From: Roseivirga echinicomitans
Lineage (GTDB): Bacteria > Bacteroidota > Bacteroidia > Cytophagales > Cyclobacteriaceae
Direction of reading: 5' to 3'
Assembly (NCBI RefSeq): GCF_001592935.1
Contig: NZ_LRDB01000008.1
Coordinates: 1-64,000, forward strand
DNA length: 64,000 bases
Below are positions 53,033 through 61,070 of this stretch, piece after piece. The notes under the pieces are model-generated. The model saw only the letters and a list, made by a program, of their open reading frames with translations. It searched no databases and was not told the origin of the DNA. The position numbers and the translations under genes are program-made. How positions within the stretch are numbered: the first letter of the stretch is position 1; each line of letters opens with the position of its first letter.

Positions 53033-53161
53033 ATGAAAGCTGCAACGACACAAACTTCTACTTCTAAAAAAACTAATTCTTTAACAAAATTAGTAGTTGT
53101 TGTTTTCGTAATATTCATCGCATACCAAACACTTATTTCTGTAACTGGAATTATTGGATAA
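53033..53161 (+). CDS. Tandem single-pass membrane microprotein B (42 aa)
   Basis: Forty-two residues with the same plan as copy A: MKAATTQTSTSKKTNSLTK, then helix LVVVVFVIFIAYQTLI and tail SVTGIIG. In this copy the frame stays open upstream to an ATG at 52907 (84 residues), but the extra leader part is not conserved as protein in copy A, so the ATG at 53033 is chosen. Its own terminator follows at 53181-53216. Function unknown. Confidence 0.75.
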   Translation: MKAATTQTSTSKKTNSLTKLVVVVFVIFIAYQTLISVTGIIG

Positions 53162-53180
53162 GCCAAAAAGTAGAGTAATT

Positions 53181-53216
53181 AAAAATGCATAGACAACCCA
53201 AGCCGTCTATGCATTT
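53181..53216. terminator. Terminator of unit B, also after ssb on the other strand
   Basis: AAATGCATAGAC (53183-53194) pairs with GTCTATGCATTT (53205-53216). Read on the minus strand it is followed by TTTTTAATT and lies 22 bp past the ssb stop, so it can work in both directions. Confidence 0.85.
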
Positions 53217-53237
53217 CTGTTTTAAAAGAGTACGGTT

Positions 53238-53576
53238 TCATTTTTTACCGCCCATCATCAACAATTCGTTTAAGTTAATTTCTGTCACGAATCGTTTTTC
53301 ACCAGCCGAATTTTCATACGACCTGTGCACCAATTTACCTTCAACACAAACTTCCGCACCTTTCTTTAAATACTCAGCGGCTATCTCGCCTACCTTTCCC
53401 CAGGCAATAATATTATGCCATTGCGTATCTTCAATTTTATCCCCGTCTGCATTTTTGTAAGCGTCTGTAGTGGCCAATGAAAACGTAGTGAGCTTTTTGC
53501 CCGATGTTAAGTTTTTTACTTCTGGATCTTGACCTAATCTTCCGATCAACTGTACACTGTTTCTTAAATTTCTCAT
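53238..53576 (-). CDS. ssb: Single-stranded DNA-binding protein, short form
   Basis: A 112-residue OB-fold protein: NSVQLIGRLGQDPEV, KLTTFSLATTDAYK, TQWHNIIAWGKVGEIAAEYLKKG and GKLVHRSYENSAGEKRFVTEI (in part). It ends ELLMMGGKK right after the OB fold and lacks both the disordered linker and the acidic tip (DDxPF) that recruits repair and replication proteins. It may be an accessory SSB, with the essential copy elsewhere. It is convergent with microprotein unit B. Confidence 0.93.
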   Translation of the reverse strand: MRNLRNSVQLIGRLGQDPEVKNLTSGKKLTTFSLATTDAYKNADGDKIEDTQWHNIIAWGKVGEIAAEYLKKGAEVCVEGKLVHRSYENSAGEKRFVTEINLNELLMMGGKK

Positions 53577-53797
53577 GATATAAATTGTTTAATTTTAACG
53601 TTTGCTGTCCGTTCGTTTTGTTTTCCGAATTGACAATGGCAAAGTAACAGTAGCTGGAAAAGCAAAGTCGGTTGGTAAGCATTTGTAGTCGGGTAACATT
53701 CGTTTGTAATCGTTTACAATTGGATATATCACTCTTTTACAATAACTTAACATCCATCACGAAATAAAGTGAGTTTTCATTTTTTAGTTTTTTCAGC

Positions 53798-54160
53798 ATG
53801 GAAGAAAGGCAATGTTTAGAATGTGGAGATGCGATGTATGGCAGGATCGATAAAAAATTCTGCTCAGACCAATGCCGTAACACCTTCAATAACCGTCAGA
53901 ATAGTGACTCAAATAACTACGTGCGAAACGTACACAACCTATTACGAAGAAACAGACGCATTTTGGAAGAACTCAACCCCGATGGTAAATCGAAAACTAC
54001 CAGAAACAAACTTGTAGAAAAGGGTTTCGACTTTAATTATCATACCTCCACTTACACTACAAAAGCAGGTGCTACTTACTATTTCTGTTACGAATATGGT
54101 TACCTGCCGCTGGAGAGTGATGCTTTTGCCTTAGTGAAAAAGCTAGAGAACCTAAACTAG
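53798..54160 (+). CDS. Zn-ribbon protein (DUF2116-like)
   Basis: A 120-residue protein with four N-terminal cysteines, C6-x2-C9 and C22-x3-C26 (CLEC ... CSDQC), typical of a small zinc ribbon, followed by a basic helical region (RNVHNLLRRNRRILEELNP) and a C-terminal KAGATYYFCYEYGYLPLE segment. Likely nucleic-acid binding, though that is inference. Bacteroidota carry similar stand-alone genes. It is monocistronic. Confidence 0.8.
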   Translation: MEERQCLECGDAMYGRIDKKFCSDQCRNTFNNRQNSDSNNYVRNVHNLLRRNRRILEELNPDGKSKTTRNKLVEKGFDFNYHTSTYTTKAGATYYFCYEYGYLPLESDAFALVKKLENLN

Positions 54161-54276
54161 GGTATTTGATAGAAAAATTCATACCTCTAATAAAAAGTTG
54201 TGTTCTGAAAGCCCTCCTAAGCAAACAAAAAGATTAGCTTTGTAATGCATTGCAAATCAATCTAAAATAGATCAAA

Positions 54277-54933
54277 ATGAAGTTCTTTATCGACACCGCG
54301 AATCTTGATGAAATAAGAGAAGCCTACGACTTAGGTGTGTTAGATGGTGTAACCACCAACCCTTCTTTAATGGCTAAAGAAGGCATTTCTGGCCACGATA
54401 ACGTAATAGCCCATTACAAGGCGATTTGTGATATTGTAGACGACAACGTAAGTGCCGAGGTAATCGCTACCGATTACGAAGGTATGTTGAAAGAAGGTCG
54501 TGAATTGGCTCAAATCGATGATAAAATCGTTGTAAAAGTGCCAATGACAAAGGATGGCATTAAGGCCATTAAAACCTTTACCGCTGAAGACATCAGAACC
54601 AACTGTACTTTAGTATTCTCTGCTGGCCAAGCTTTATTGGCTGCCAAAGCGGGTGCATCGTACGTTTCTCCATTTATTGGAAGACTTGATGACATTGGTT
54701 TTGACGGCTTAGAGTTAATCGGACAAATTTGCCAGATTTATGACAACTACGGGTATACTACCGAAGTACTTGCTGCTTCTGTACGTCATACAATGCACTT
54801 ATTACAGTGTGCCGAAATTGGCGCAGATGTTGCCACTTGCCCGCTGAAAGTAATCACGAGCTTGTTAAACCATCCGCTAACAGACAAAGGTTTGGCACAA
54901 TTTCTTGCCGACCACGCTAAAGCAAATGGATAA
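54277..54933 (+). CDS. fsa: Transaldolase-like fructose-6-phosphate aldolase (TalC/FSA type)
   Basis: A 218-residue class I aldolase: [42 protein letters not shown] with the Schiff-base lysine in VKVPM (near K86), and [15 protein letters not shown]. Short transaldolases of this type act either as transaldolase or as F6P aldolase; the sequence alone does not decide. It precedes the 54986 gene and ftsE on the same strand. Confidence 0.93.
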   Translation: MKFFIDTANLDEIREAYDLGVLDGVTTNPSLMAKEGISGHDNVIAHYKAICDIVDDNVSAEVIATDYEGMLKEGRELAQIDDKIVVKVPMTKDGIKAIKTFTAEDIRTNCTLVFSAGQALLAAKAGASYVSPFIGRLDDIGFDGLELIGQICQIYDNYGYTTEVLAASVRHTMHLLQCAEIGADVATCPLKVITSLLNHPLTDKGLAQFLADHAKANG

Positions 54934-54945
54934 AACTTTAGTTCC

Positions 54946-54975
54946 AACTTCGGGTTATGCAAATGACCCGAAGTT
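54946..54975 (+). other. Perfect 10-bp hairpin between fsa and the small ftsE-linked gene
   Basis: AACTTCGGGT (54946-54955) is perfectly complementary to ACCCGAAGTT (54966-54975), with a 10-base loop, and no T-run follows. It ends 10 bp before the ATG at 54986, so it could modulate translation or stabilise the processed mRNA. Its presence argues that the region is leader and not coding. Confidence 0.6.
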
Positions 54976-54985
54976 ATTAAGGAAT

Positions 54986-55189
54986 ATGTACATCATTAAA
55001 GTAAAGGGGAAAGCGAAAATCCCAGATTACATTCAGTTAAGAGACGAAAATTTCGTACTCATAGCATACTTCCGTGCCGACCGACCGTTAAAGAAGTTAG
55101 AAAAGTACGACTTGGAAGGAAAGGAAGAAGAACTGCAAGAAGTAATCAATAGCTTACCTTTCGGTAAACTTCAAAAACTGGATATTTAA
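54986..55189 (+). CDS. Small conserved protein upstream of ftsE
   Basis: A 67-residue protein beginning MYIIKVKGKAKIPDYIQLRD and ending SLPFGKLQKLDI. Upstream in-frame starts (ATG at 54926 overlapping the fsa stop) would translate the perfect hairpin at 54946-54975, so 54986 is preferred. It has no signal peptide and is followed by ftsE after 3 bp, so the two are co-transcribed. Not recognised as a named family; close coupling suggests a link to FtsE or cell division. Inference. Confidence 0.65.
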   Translation: MYIIKVKGKAKIPDYIQLRDENFVLIAYFRADRPLKKLEKYDLEGKEEELQEVINSLPFGKLQKLDI

Positions 55190-55192
55190 ATT

Positions 55193-55903
55193 ATGCCTTT
55201 TTCAGGAGAACCCATTGTTCGCATCGAAGATGCCACCATTTTTCAGGACGATAAAACCGTATTGAATAACATCAATCTTTCTATTAACAAAGGTGAATTA
55301 GTGTATTTGGTAGGTAGAACGGGAAGTGGAAAAAGTTCTCTGCTAAAGACCCTCTATGCTGATTTGCCGCTTCGCTTAGGCAAAATCAGAATTGCGACCC
55401 ACGACATCCAAAACATAAAGCGTAAGGACATTCCGCTTTTAAGAAGAAAATTAGGCGTTGTATTTCAAGATTTTCAACTCTTTCCTGACCGTTCGGTTGC
55501 TGAAAACATTTTTTTTGTAATGAAGGCCACAGGCTGGAAAAACAAAGCCAAGATGAAGAGTAAATTGGCCGAAGTACTAATGCGTGTTGGCTTAGGAGTT
55601 GTATCGAGTAAAATGCCTCACCAACTTTCTGGCGGAGAACAACAAAGAGTAGTAATTGCTAGGGCCCTAATTAATGATCCTTTGCTTTTAATTGCCGATG
55701 AACCTACTGGAAACCTCGATCCTGAAGTTTCTGATGGTATTTTTCAGACTTTTATGGAAATCAATAAAGGTGGAACTTCAATTCTGATGGCCACCCACGA
55801 TTACAACCTCATTAAGAACTATCCTAAGCGTGTTTTAAAATGCGAAAAGGGAAGCATCCTCGATTCCAACGAAGTGGAATTAAGCCTCTTTAAAGTGAGC
55901 TAA
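55193..55903 (+). CDS. ftsE: Cell division ABC ATPase FtsE
   Basis: A 236-residue ABC ATPase: Walker [14 protein letters not shown]-loop FQDFQLFP, signature LSGGEQQR, Walker [14 protein letters not shown] and a histidine switch ATHDYN. FtsE with FtsX activates peptidoglycan hydrolases at the septum. No ftsX gene is adjacent, as is common in Bacteroidota. It overlaps the convergent anti-sigma gene by 14 bp at its 3' end. Confidence 0.9.
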   Translation: MPFSGEPIVRIEDATIFQDDKTVLNNINLSINKGELVYLVGRTGSGKSSLLKTLYADLPLRLGKIRIATHDIQNIKRKDIPLLRRKLGVVFQDFQLFPDRSVAENIFFVMKATGWKNKAKMKSKLAEVLMRVGLGVVSSKMPHQLSGGEQQRVVIARALINDPLLLIADEPTGNLDPEVSDGIFQTFMEINKGGTSILMATHDYNLIKNYPKRVLKCEKGSILDSNEVELSLFKVS

Positions 55904-56420
55904 CCCCCTCAGACGTTTCACTTTTAGTTTCTTCCAGAATCTCCAATTGCTTTTCGATCAAATAAAGTTTTTGTTTGAGTAAATGGACCAATGCACTTTT
56001 AAGCTGAGGCGTTTCTTGTCCACTTTCAAATGTGATTTTCAACTCTTCATAATTCTGATCTAACGATTGAATATCGGCTTCAAGAAAGCTAAAATACTCA
56101 CCTGTCTCTACCTCTTCCGATAGCTTCGTTTTCTTATCAGAAATCATTTGGGTATAGAAAGTCTCCAATTCTTTAAACTCCTGCATGGCAGTACTTTCCT
56201 TATTCACATCAGCCCCGAAATACTTTTCGGAACCCAAATAGGCTACCGCAATAAGCAATACAGCAACAGCTACTTTCCAAAACCAATGTGTTGAATTCCC
56301 TGTAGCCTTGTCATTCTTATCAAGCCCTTTTTGGATTTTATTCCACACCTCAGCTCTTGGCGTTTCAGTATCGAATTGCTCCTTATTATTTTTTATGAAA
56401 TCTTCTAGCTTATCCTGCAT
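55890..56420 (-). CDS. Putative membrane anti-sigma factor
   Basis: A 176-residue protein: a cytoplasmic N-terminus (about 1-42), one transmembrane helix (about 44-64, WKVAVAVLLIAVAYLG), then a periplasmic helical domain with coiled-coil character (about 80-170). The start overlaps the ECF sigma gene by 11 bp, the usual sigma/anti-sigma arrangement. No ZAS zinc motif is seen. The periplasmic part could respond to an envelope signal. Function inferred from position. Confidence 0.75.
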   Translation of the reverse strand: MQDKLEDFIKNNKEQFDTETPRAEVWNKIQKGLDKNDKATGNSTHWFWKVAVAVLLIAVAYLGSEKYFGADVNKESTAMQEFKELETFYTQMISDKKTKLSEEVETGEYFSFLEADIQSLDQNYEELKITFESGQETPQLKSALVHLLKQKLYLIEKQLEILEETKSETSEGVSSL

Positions 56421-56970
56421 GTTGAAATTCCTCTTTTAATATTTCCCTCAATTTCTTTTTCGATCTATTAAACTGCGACTTAGAAGTCGACTCTGTAATG
56501 CTCAATATTTCTGCAATCTCTTTATGGTCATAACCTTCAATCAAGTAAAGTGTTAACACCAATCTATATCCATCAGGTAAACGCTCAATTGCCTTCTTTA
56601 CCTGATCAACCTCAAAGTCTCGATCGTCCTTTTTTTCTTGATCAAAACGCTCATCATAGGCACCATAATCTTCTACGGACTCAAAATTTAAGCGTCTTTT
56701 TTTCACCAAATTGATAGCGTTATTCAGGGTGATTCGCTTCAGCCAACTGCCAAAAGCTGCCGTTCCTTTATAGCTATGAATATTCTTGAAAGCGCTCAAA
56801 AAAGACTCCTGAAGCACATCTTCAGCCTCTTGTTCGTTTTGGGTTACCCGAAAAGACACATTGTACATCGCTTTCGAATAAAGCTTGTACAACTGATACT
56901 GCGCTTGTCGGTCACCCAACATACACAGATCAATTACCTCTTGATGAAGATTTTGATATTTCGGTTCCAA
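56410..56970 (-). CDS. ECF-family RNA polymerase sigma factor
   Basis: A 186-residue sigma factor: region 2 (about 20-95: YNVSFRVTQNEQEAEDVLQESFLSAF in part) and region 4 (about 125-180: LPDGYRLVLTLYLIEGYDHKEIAEIL in part, then ITESTSKSQFNRSKKKL). It is typical of Bacteroidota ECF factors that work with a membrane anti-sigma. It probably activates its own operon and envelope genes; no target promoter could be assigned. Confidence 0.95.
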   Translation of the reverse strand: MEPKYQNLHQEVIDLCMLGDRQAQYQLYKLYSKAMYNVSFRVTQNEQEAEDVLQESFLSAFKNIHSYKGTAAFGSWLKRITLNNAINLVKKRRLNFESVEDYGAYDERFDQEKKDDRDFEVDQVKKAIERLPDGYRLVLTLYLIEGYDHKEIAEILSITESTSKSQFNRSKKKLREILKEEFQHAG

Positions 56971-57113
56971 ATTTCTAATCCTTGCGCTAAAGACAGCCCA
57001 ATTGTATGAGGGTTGCTTAGGAAAGGTAAAAAAATTAAAGAAGAGTTGAGGAAAGAGGCGGCCAAATCTTTAGCCCCCTCTCAGTCTTACTCTTCAGATA
57101 AAAACCTCAGACA

Positions 57114-58085
57114 CTAACAGCACCCGCCTCCATCGTAGAAATAGGTAGAAGGCGAAACCCAAATATTTGAGTCATTCAATGCTTCTAAATTTCCAGCTGT
57201 CTTATCACAAACCGATAGTGGTTGGTTCTGCAATAAAATATGACCCCCGTGATCATCGAAATGAGTTTCCGTCCCATAATAAATAGCGGTTCTTCCCGTA
57301 AACACACATGGCCCATCGACTGGCATTGGGTCTTTAATAGCGCAAACCTCTATACTCTCTATATATATTGCTTCAGTAGTATCATATTGATTGGGGTGTA
57401 AAATTCTATAAGGCCTTTTGGCTCTTATTTCTATTGTACCAAAACCGACATCTGTAATCATTTTGATGTAGTCTTTTAAAGGCAACGAACCGCTCAAGCA
57501 AAGTCCGCGCAGACGATCATCATTCTTGAGGTTTTCAGGCATGGCTTGCTCCGCTATTGGGTCAGATAATACCAGTCGACCATGAGGTTTTAATACCCTG
57601 TACATTTCTTGAAGTGCCTCTTTTAGGTCTTCTTCATGAAAAATATTGAACAAACAGTTTTGTGCCGCCACATCAATCGAAGCATCTTCAATGGGTAAAT
57701 TAAGCGCATCGCCTTGTCGGACATCTATAAATGATGCATCTAACCAGTCATTGGTCAATTCTGCTTCCTTGATGTTTTTCTTACAAGCATCAAGCATCTC
57801 ATCCACCACATCTACACCAATAACACCTGCCTTCTGACGACTAAAATAGGAGAACTGAAGTAGCTCCATTCCTCCGCCCACACCTACATAAAGTATTCTG
57901 GGTGAATTGACCAAATCCCTAGGATGGACAGTACTGCCACAACCATAATTCATTTCGAGCATGATTTTAGGGATTTCCAAACCTGGAAATGACCAAACTG
58001 GAGTAGTGGTGCAACAGAGTCCAACGTCTGGTATTTCGGCTGCGGCTTTATATATGTCTTTCGTAGTGTCTAAGTAGTTACTCAT
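57114..58085 (-). CDS. arsM: Arsenosugar-pathway arsenite methyltransferase ArsM
   Basis: A 323-residue SAM methyltransferase beginning MSNYLDTTKDIY (58085); an upstream in-frame start would overlap arsS. The SAM motif is ILYVGVGGGMELLQF (about 64-78). The cysteines GLCC (24-25) and NYGCG (49), and others at QNCLF and RGLCLSG, could bind As(III). It ends DGGGCC, a double cysteine seen in such proteins. It methylates arsenite as the first step towards dimethylated arsenic compounds. It is the last of four genes of the cluster. Confidence 0.85.
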   Translation of the reverse strand: MSNYLDTTKDIYKAAAEIPDVGLCCTTTPVWSFPGLEIPKIMLEMNYGCGSTVHPRDLVNSPRILYVGVGGGMELLQFSYFSRQKAGVIGVDVVDEMLDACKKNIKEAELTNDWLDASFIDVRQGDALNLPIEDASIDVAAQNCLFNIFHEEDLKEALQEMYRVLKPHGRLVLSDPIAEQAMPENLKNDDRLRGLCLSGSLPLKDYIKMITDVGFGTIEIRAKRPYRILHPNQYDTTEAIYIESIEVCAIKDPMPVDGPCVFTGRTAIYYGTETHFDDHGGHILLQNQPLSVCDKTAGNLEALNDSNIWVSPSTYFYDGGGCC

Positions 58086-58092
58086 TCTATAA

Positions 58093-59145
58093 TTAATTTG
58101 TTGTTGTTCCACCACAGCTCGATCCTGCTCCTGCAGTACAACCGAAGCAGTGTTGGTTAATTGAGATTTCTCTTGCCATTAATTTATCTAGGTCGAAGTC
58201 CTTGATATGGTCTGGCGCCCCATCTCTCAACTTCATTTCAAGCATTTGATTGAAATCACAATCATATAAATAGCCATCCCAACCAATTGAAATCATAGAA
58301 CGGCACATTACACCCTCCACTGTAGTTGGATTAAATGCATTGACCAGCTCATTCATATATTCCTCATAATTGTTGCTGTTCACCAGGTAGTCTAAGAATC
58401 GACTTACGGGAAGGTTAGTAATCGCATACAAGTCATTAAAAACGATATTGAAATTCTCCTTGAGTTTTCTTTCAAACTCATTTTTCAGCGTATCTTGATC
58501 GTCTGGTAAAAATGCTCCTGATGGATTATAGACCAGGTCTAACTTTAAGCCTGTCCCCTCCTTTGCATAGCCAATCTCATTCAGCATTTGAAGTGCCTTA
58601 ATGGACTTTTCAAACACACCATCACCGCGTTGAGCATCAGTTCTTCTGGCCGTGAATGATGGCAGTGAAGACACCACATTCACCTTGTGCTTTTTGAAAA
58701 ACTCAGGCAAATCATGGTATTTAGGATTGGCTAAAATTATAGTCAAGTTGCAGCGAACAATGATGCTCTTACCCAACTTAGAAATCTCCTCCACGAACCA
58801 ACGGAAGTCAGGGTTCATCTCTGGGGCACCGCCTGTTAAATCGACTGTAGTAGCCTTAGAAAGCTTAAGCGCATCCAAACATTGTTGCATGGTTTCTCGC
58901 GTCATAATCTCCTTACGGTCAGGACCAGCGTCTACATGGCAGTGCTTACAAACCTGATTACACATCTTTCCCACGTTGACCTGAAATATATCAACCGAGA
59001 TAGGCTTTAAAGGCATCATACCAATGGGGTCGATTTTCTGTTCGAAAGAATCAATCCCAATGGCTTCATGATCATCCAAGATTCTAATCTGCCTTTCAGC
59101 TATAGAAAGTGAGTGCTGCTGTCTTTTTAATGTCTGTAAAGTCAT
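58093..59145 (-). CDS. arsS: Arsenosugar-biosynthesis radical SAM protein ArsS
   Basis: A 350-residue radical SAM enzyme: the [4Fe-4S] motif C62-x3-C66-x2-C69 (MCNQVCKHCHVDAG) and a C-terminal extension HCFGCTAGAGSSCGG. In some relatives the last motif holds selenocysteine (GSSUGG); here it is encoded as TGT cysteine. It is thought to transfer the deoxyadenosyl moiety to dimethylated arsenic, forming the arsenosugar. It lies 7 bp before arsM and 3 bp after the AhpD-like gene, strongly suggesting one operon. Confidence 0.85.
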   Translation of the reverse strand: MTLQTLKRQQHSLSIAERQIRILDDHEAIGIDSFEQKIDPIGMMPLKPISVDIFQVNVGKMCNQVCKHCHVDAGPDRKEIMTRETMQQCLDALKLSKATTVDLTGGAPEMNPDFRWFVEEISKLGKSIIVRCNLTIILANPKYHDLPEFFKKHKVNVVSSLPSFTARRTDAQRGDGVFEKSIKALQMLNEIGYAKEGTGLKLDLVYNPSGAFLPDDQDTLKNEFERKLKENFNIVFNDLYAITNLPVSRFLDYLVNSNNYEEYMNELVNAFNPTTVEGVMCRSMISIGWDGYLYDCDFNQMLEMKLRDGAPDHIKDFDLDKLMAREISINQHCFGCTAGAGSSCGGTTTN

Positions 59146-59148
59146 AGG

Positions 59149-59484
59149 CTACATTAATTTTTCTTTCACTTGGTTCATCATCTGAACTCCGTGAACCAAA
59201 ACAGAACCTCCTTTGATTGCTGCGGCTACATGCACCGCCTCCATCATTTGCTCTTCATCGGCTCCCTTTTTCAAGCAAGTGTCCGTATAGGCATCGATGC
59301 AATAAGGACACTGAACCGCATGCGCTACTGCTAACGCAATCAAAGATTTCTCTCGGGCGGTTAATGCACCTTCCTCAAAAACGCTGCCGTACCAATCGAA
59401 AAACTTGTTTCCAATTTCAGGTTGGAATTCCGTTATGTTTCCGAACTTCTTCAAGTCGCTCGGGTCGTAATATTTTTTAGGCAT
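59149..59484 (-). CDS. Arsenosugar-biosynthesis-associated AhpD/CMD-like protein
   Basis: A 111-residue carboxymuconolactone-decarboxylase/AhpD-fold protein starting MPKKYYDPSDLKKFG (59484); an upstream in-frame start at 59535 is less likely. The redox cysteines are C59 and C62 in AVQCPYCIDAY, as in AhpD. The family is repeatedly placed beside ArsS. It may supply a thiol-redox or peroxidase step. The arsS ATG is 3 bp downstream. Confidence 0.82.
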   Translation of the reverse strand: MPKKYYDPSDLKKFGNITEFQPEIGNKFFDWYGSVFEEGALTAREKSLIALAVAHAVQCPYCIDAYTDTCLKKGADEEQMMEAVHVAAAIKGGSVLVHGVQMMNQVKEKLM

Positions 59485-59649
59485 AGTATTATTTCTTAAG
59501 TAGAAAGCCCTTTTCAATTTCAAAATAGAAGTCATTTCAAGTCATCCGACATGAAAAACATCTCTCATTGAGATTGGGCACTTTTAAATAAATTGATTGA
59601 AAATGATCCCTCTTGGACAAATACTAATTGTAAAGAGAAATTAGAGTGA

Positions 59650-60336
59650 CTAAAAAACTAATGAGGGTGGCCCTCTGACCTCTGTGTGTTGAAACCAAAT
59701 AGACTTTGGAAGGGTGAAATTGAAATTAGTGCGTATCGTATAAGTTCCGAAAATTGCTTTCAGTATTTGTTTGAAAGCTTTCGATAATTGTAACCCTCTC
59801 TTTATAATACTTTCAAAATCTGACCGCTTATTTAAGTCAATAAGACGATTATCTAGTTCTTCAGAAGAAAGGAGTGTGTTCAGTTGATCGAAAACAAAAG
59901 AAGTATTCCAGCTTACTTTTAGAAATTCATCAGCACAGAAGTCCTTCTTGGATACACCTATAAGATAGGCTCCACCATGGCTATCTCTTCCTAAAACATT
60001 TTTTCCGCTTTTGAGCCTTTTTTCAACCCAAAGTAAATCTTCAGAAGAGAGTTCTGGGGCGTCATTACCAACAACGATTACGTTGTCAAAGCCTTCAGAG
60101 AATAAGTTCGATATGCCGTTTGTGAGTCGCTCCCCAAATGAACTTCCAATTTGCTCATTGGAAAAAAGCGGTTTTACTGGAATCTTTGTTTGATCAATCG
60201 TTCTCCGAGTTTTCTGTACAAGGAGATTAAACAAATTAGAAAACTGGTGAATGTTCAGCCCTACATTCTTAGCCAAGAATTCCTCTTTGAGGTTTCTTGA
60301 AAAAAATAGAATAGCAGTGTTATTGACTTGGGGCAT
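59650..60336 (-). CDS. Arsenosugar-biosynthesis glycosyltransferase-like protein (TIGR04282/DUF2064)
   Basis: A 228-residue GT-A-like protein of the DUF2064 family associated with ArsS clusters: AILFFSRNLKEEF, GSSFGERLTNGISNLFSEGFDNVIVVGNDAPELS (in part) and GRDSHGGAYLIGVSK. The VVGNDAPELS region corresponds to the nucleotide-sugar site. It may attach or modify the sugar portion. It is the first gene of the cluster on the minus strand, with a 165-bp gap before the AhpD-like gene that may hold an internal promoter. Confidence 0.8.
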   Translation of the reverse strand: MPQVNNTAILFFSRNLKEEFLAKNVGLNIHQFSNLFNLLVQKTRRTIDQTKIPVKPLFSNEQIGSSFGERLTNGISNLFSEGFDNVIVVGNDAPELSSEDLLWVEKRLKSGKNVLGRDSHGGAYLIGVSKKDFCADEFLKVSWNTSFVFDQLNTLLSSEELDNRLIDLNKRSDFESIIKRGLQLSKAFKQILKAIFGTYTIRTNFNFTLPKSIWFQHTEVRGPPSLVF

Positions 60337-60468
60337 TCAGTTTCCTTTGAACTTATCAACTCGATTTAAACGAAAAAGATTTACCTAACTTAGAAAAGTA
60401 TCAGGACAATGTCGTACAAAATACTTTTAAAGGTGCTGGCTGGTAAAAAGCGCGTTCAACAAAAGAAA

Positions 60469-61011
60469 TTAAAATCTCGGGTCTGAATTCAATATTGCAT
60501 ATTCGAAATTATCGGACCAGCCTGTTTTTAGCGGAAGCACTTTCCTTTTTCTGCCCTCTTTGGTCATCCCTGCTTTTTCAAGCACTCGGCCAGAACCAAC
60601 GTTATCTACAGCACATCCAGCTTCAATCCTATGAAGCTTTAATTCATCGAAGCCAAAAGCTAAAACTAACTTTAAGGCTTCGGTACAATACCCTTTCCCC
60701 CACATGTTAGGGTTGAGTTTAAACCAAACCTCTCCATTCTGAAATTTGATACTCCCCAATTTCAGGACAATCAAACCTACAAAATCATCCGTCCCTTTTG
60801 TCCGAATGGTGAAAGTATACTGTTTGGCGTCCAATTTTTGATGTTCTGAAACCCAAGGTTCAATAATTGATTGTGTATGCGCCATGTTTTGAGGAATGCC
60901 AAGGGTGTTGAATTCGTCCACGGCCGGAAAACTGTGCAGCTTATGTACTTCGTCCAAGTCAGTTAATGATAGCAAGTGAAGATCAAGTCTGGTGCTCTGA
61001 AGGTTAATCAT
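60469..61011 (-). CDS. GNAT acetyltransferase (RimJ/RimL type)
   Basis: A 180-residue acetyltransferase starting MINLQSTRLDLHLLS (61011). The acetyl-CoA fold is clear: FTIRTKGTDDFVGLIVL, GEVWFKLNPNMWGKGYCTEALKLVL (in part; the R/Q-x-x-G-x-G/A loop replaced by GKGYC) and NVGSGRVLEKAGMTKEG. The substrate (protein N-terminus, amino acid or antibiotic) is unknown. An ATG at 61053 would add 14 residues. Not clearly part of the arsenosugar operon. Confidence 0.85.
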   Translation of the reverse strand: MINLQSTRLDLHLLSLTDLDEVHKLHSFPAVDEFNTLGIPQNMAHTQSIIEPWVSEHQKLDAKQYTFTIRTKGTDDFVGLIVLKLGSIKFQNGEVWFKLNPNMWGKGYCTEALKLVLAFGFDELKLHRIEAGCAVDNVGSGRVLEKAGMTKEGRKRKVLPLKTGWSDNFEYAILNSDPRF

Positions 61012-61070
61012 ACTGGAAAAGTATGAAATACTGCAACCATAGCATATCGTCAATTGCCTTTTCTACTAAA

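Larger units (their letters stand above)
52929..53217 (+). repeat. Tandem unit B: leader, microprotein gene, terminator
   Basis: Second copy of the tandem duplication, offset 386 bp from unit A. It keeps the leader, the ORF and the terminator stem, though between the copies the loops and the 5' flanks have diverged. The flanking DNA before both units is pyrimidine-rich (CTCTCCTTC at 52471 and 52869), which may have been part of the original unit. Confidence 0.9.

Noticed and set aside
52541-53166. Two minus-strand frames conserved in both microprotein units
   Set aside because: They are antisense to the microprotein genes; their similarity follows from the duplication, and they start inside or beyond the sense stop with no promoter.
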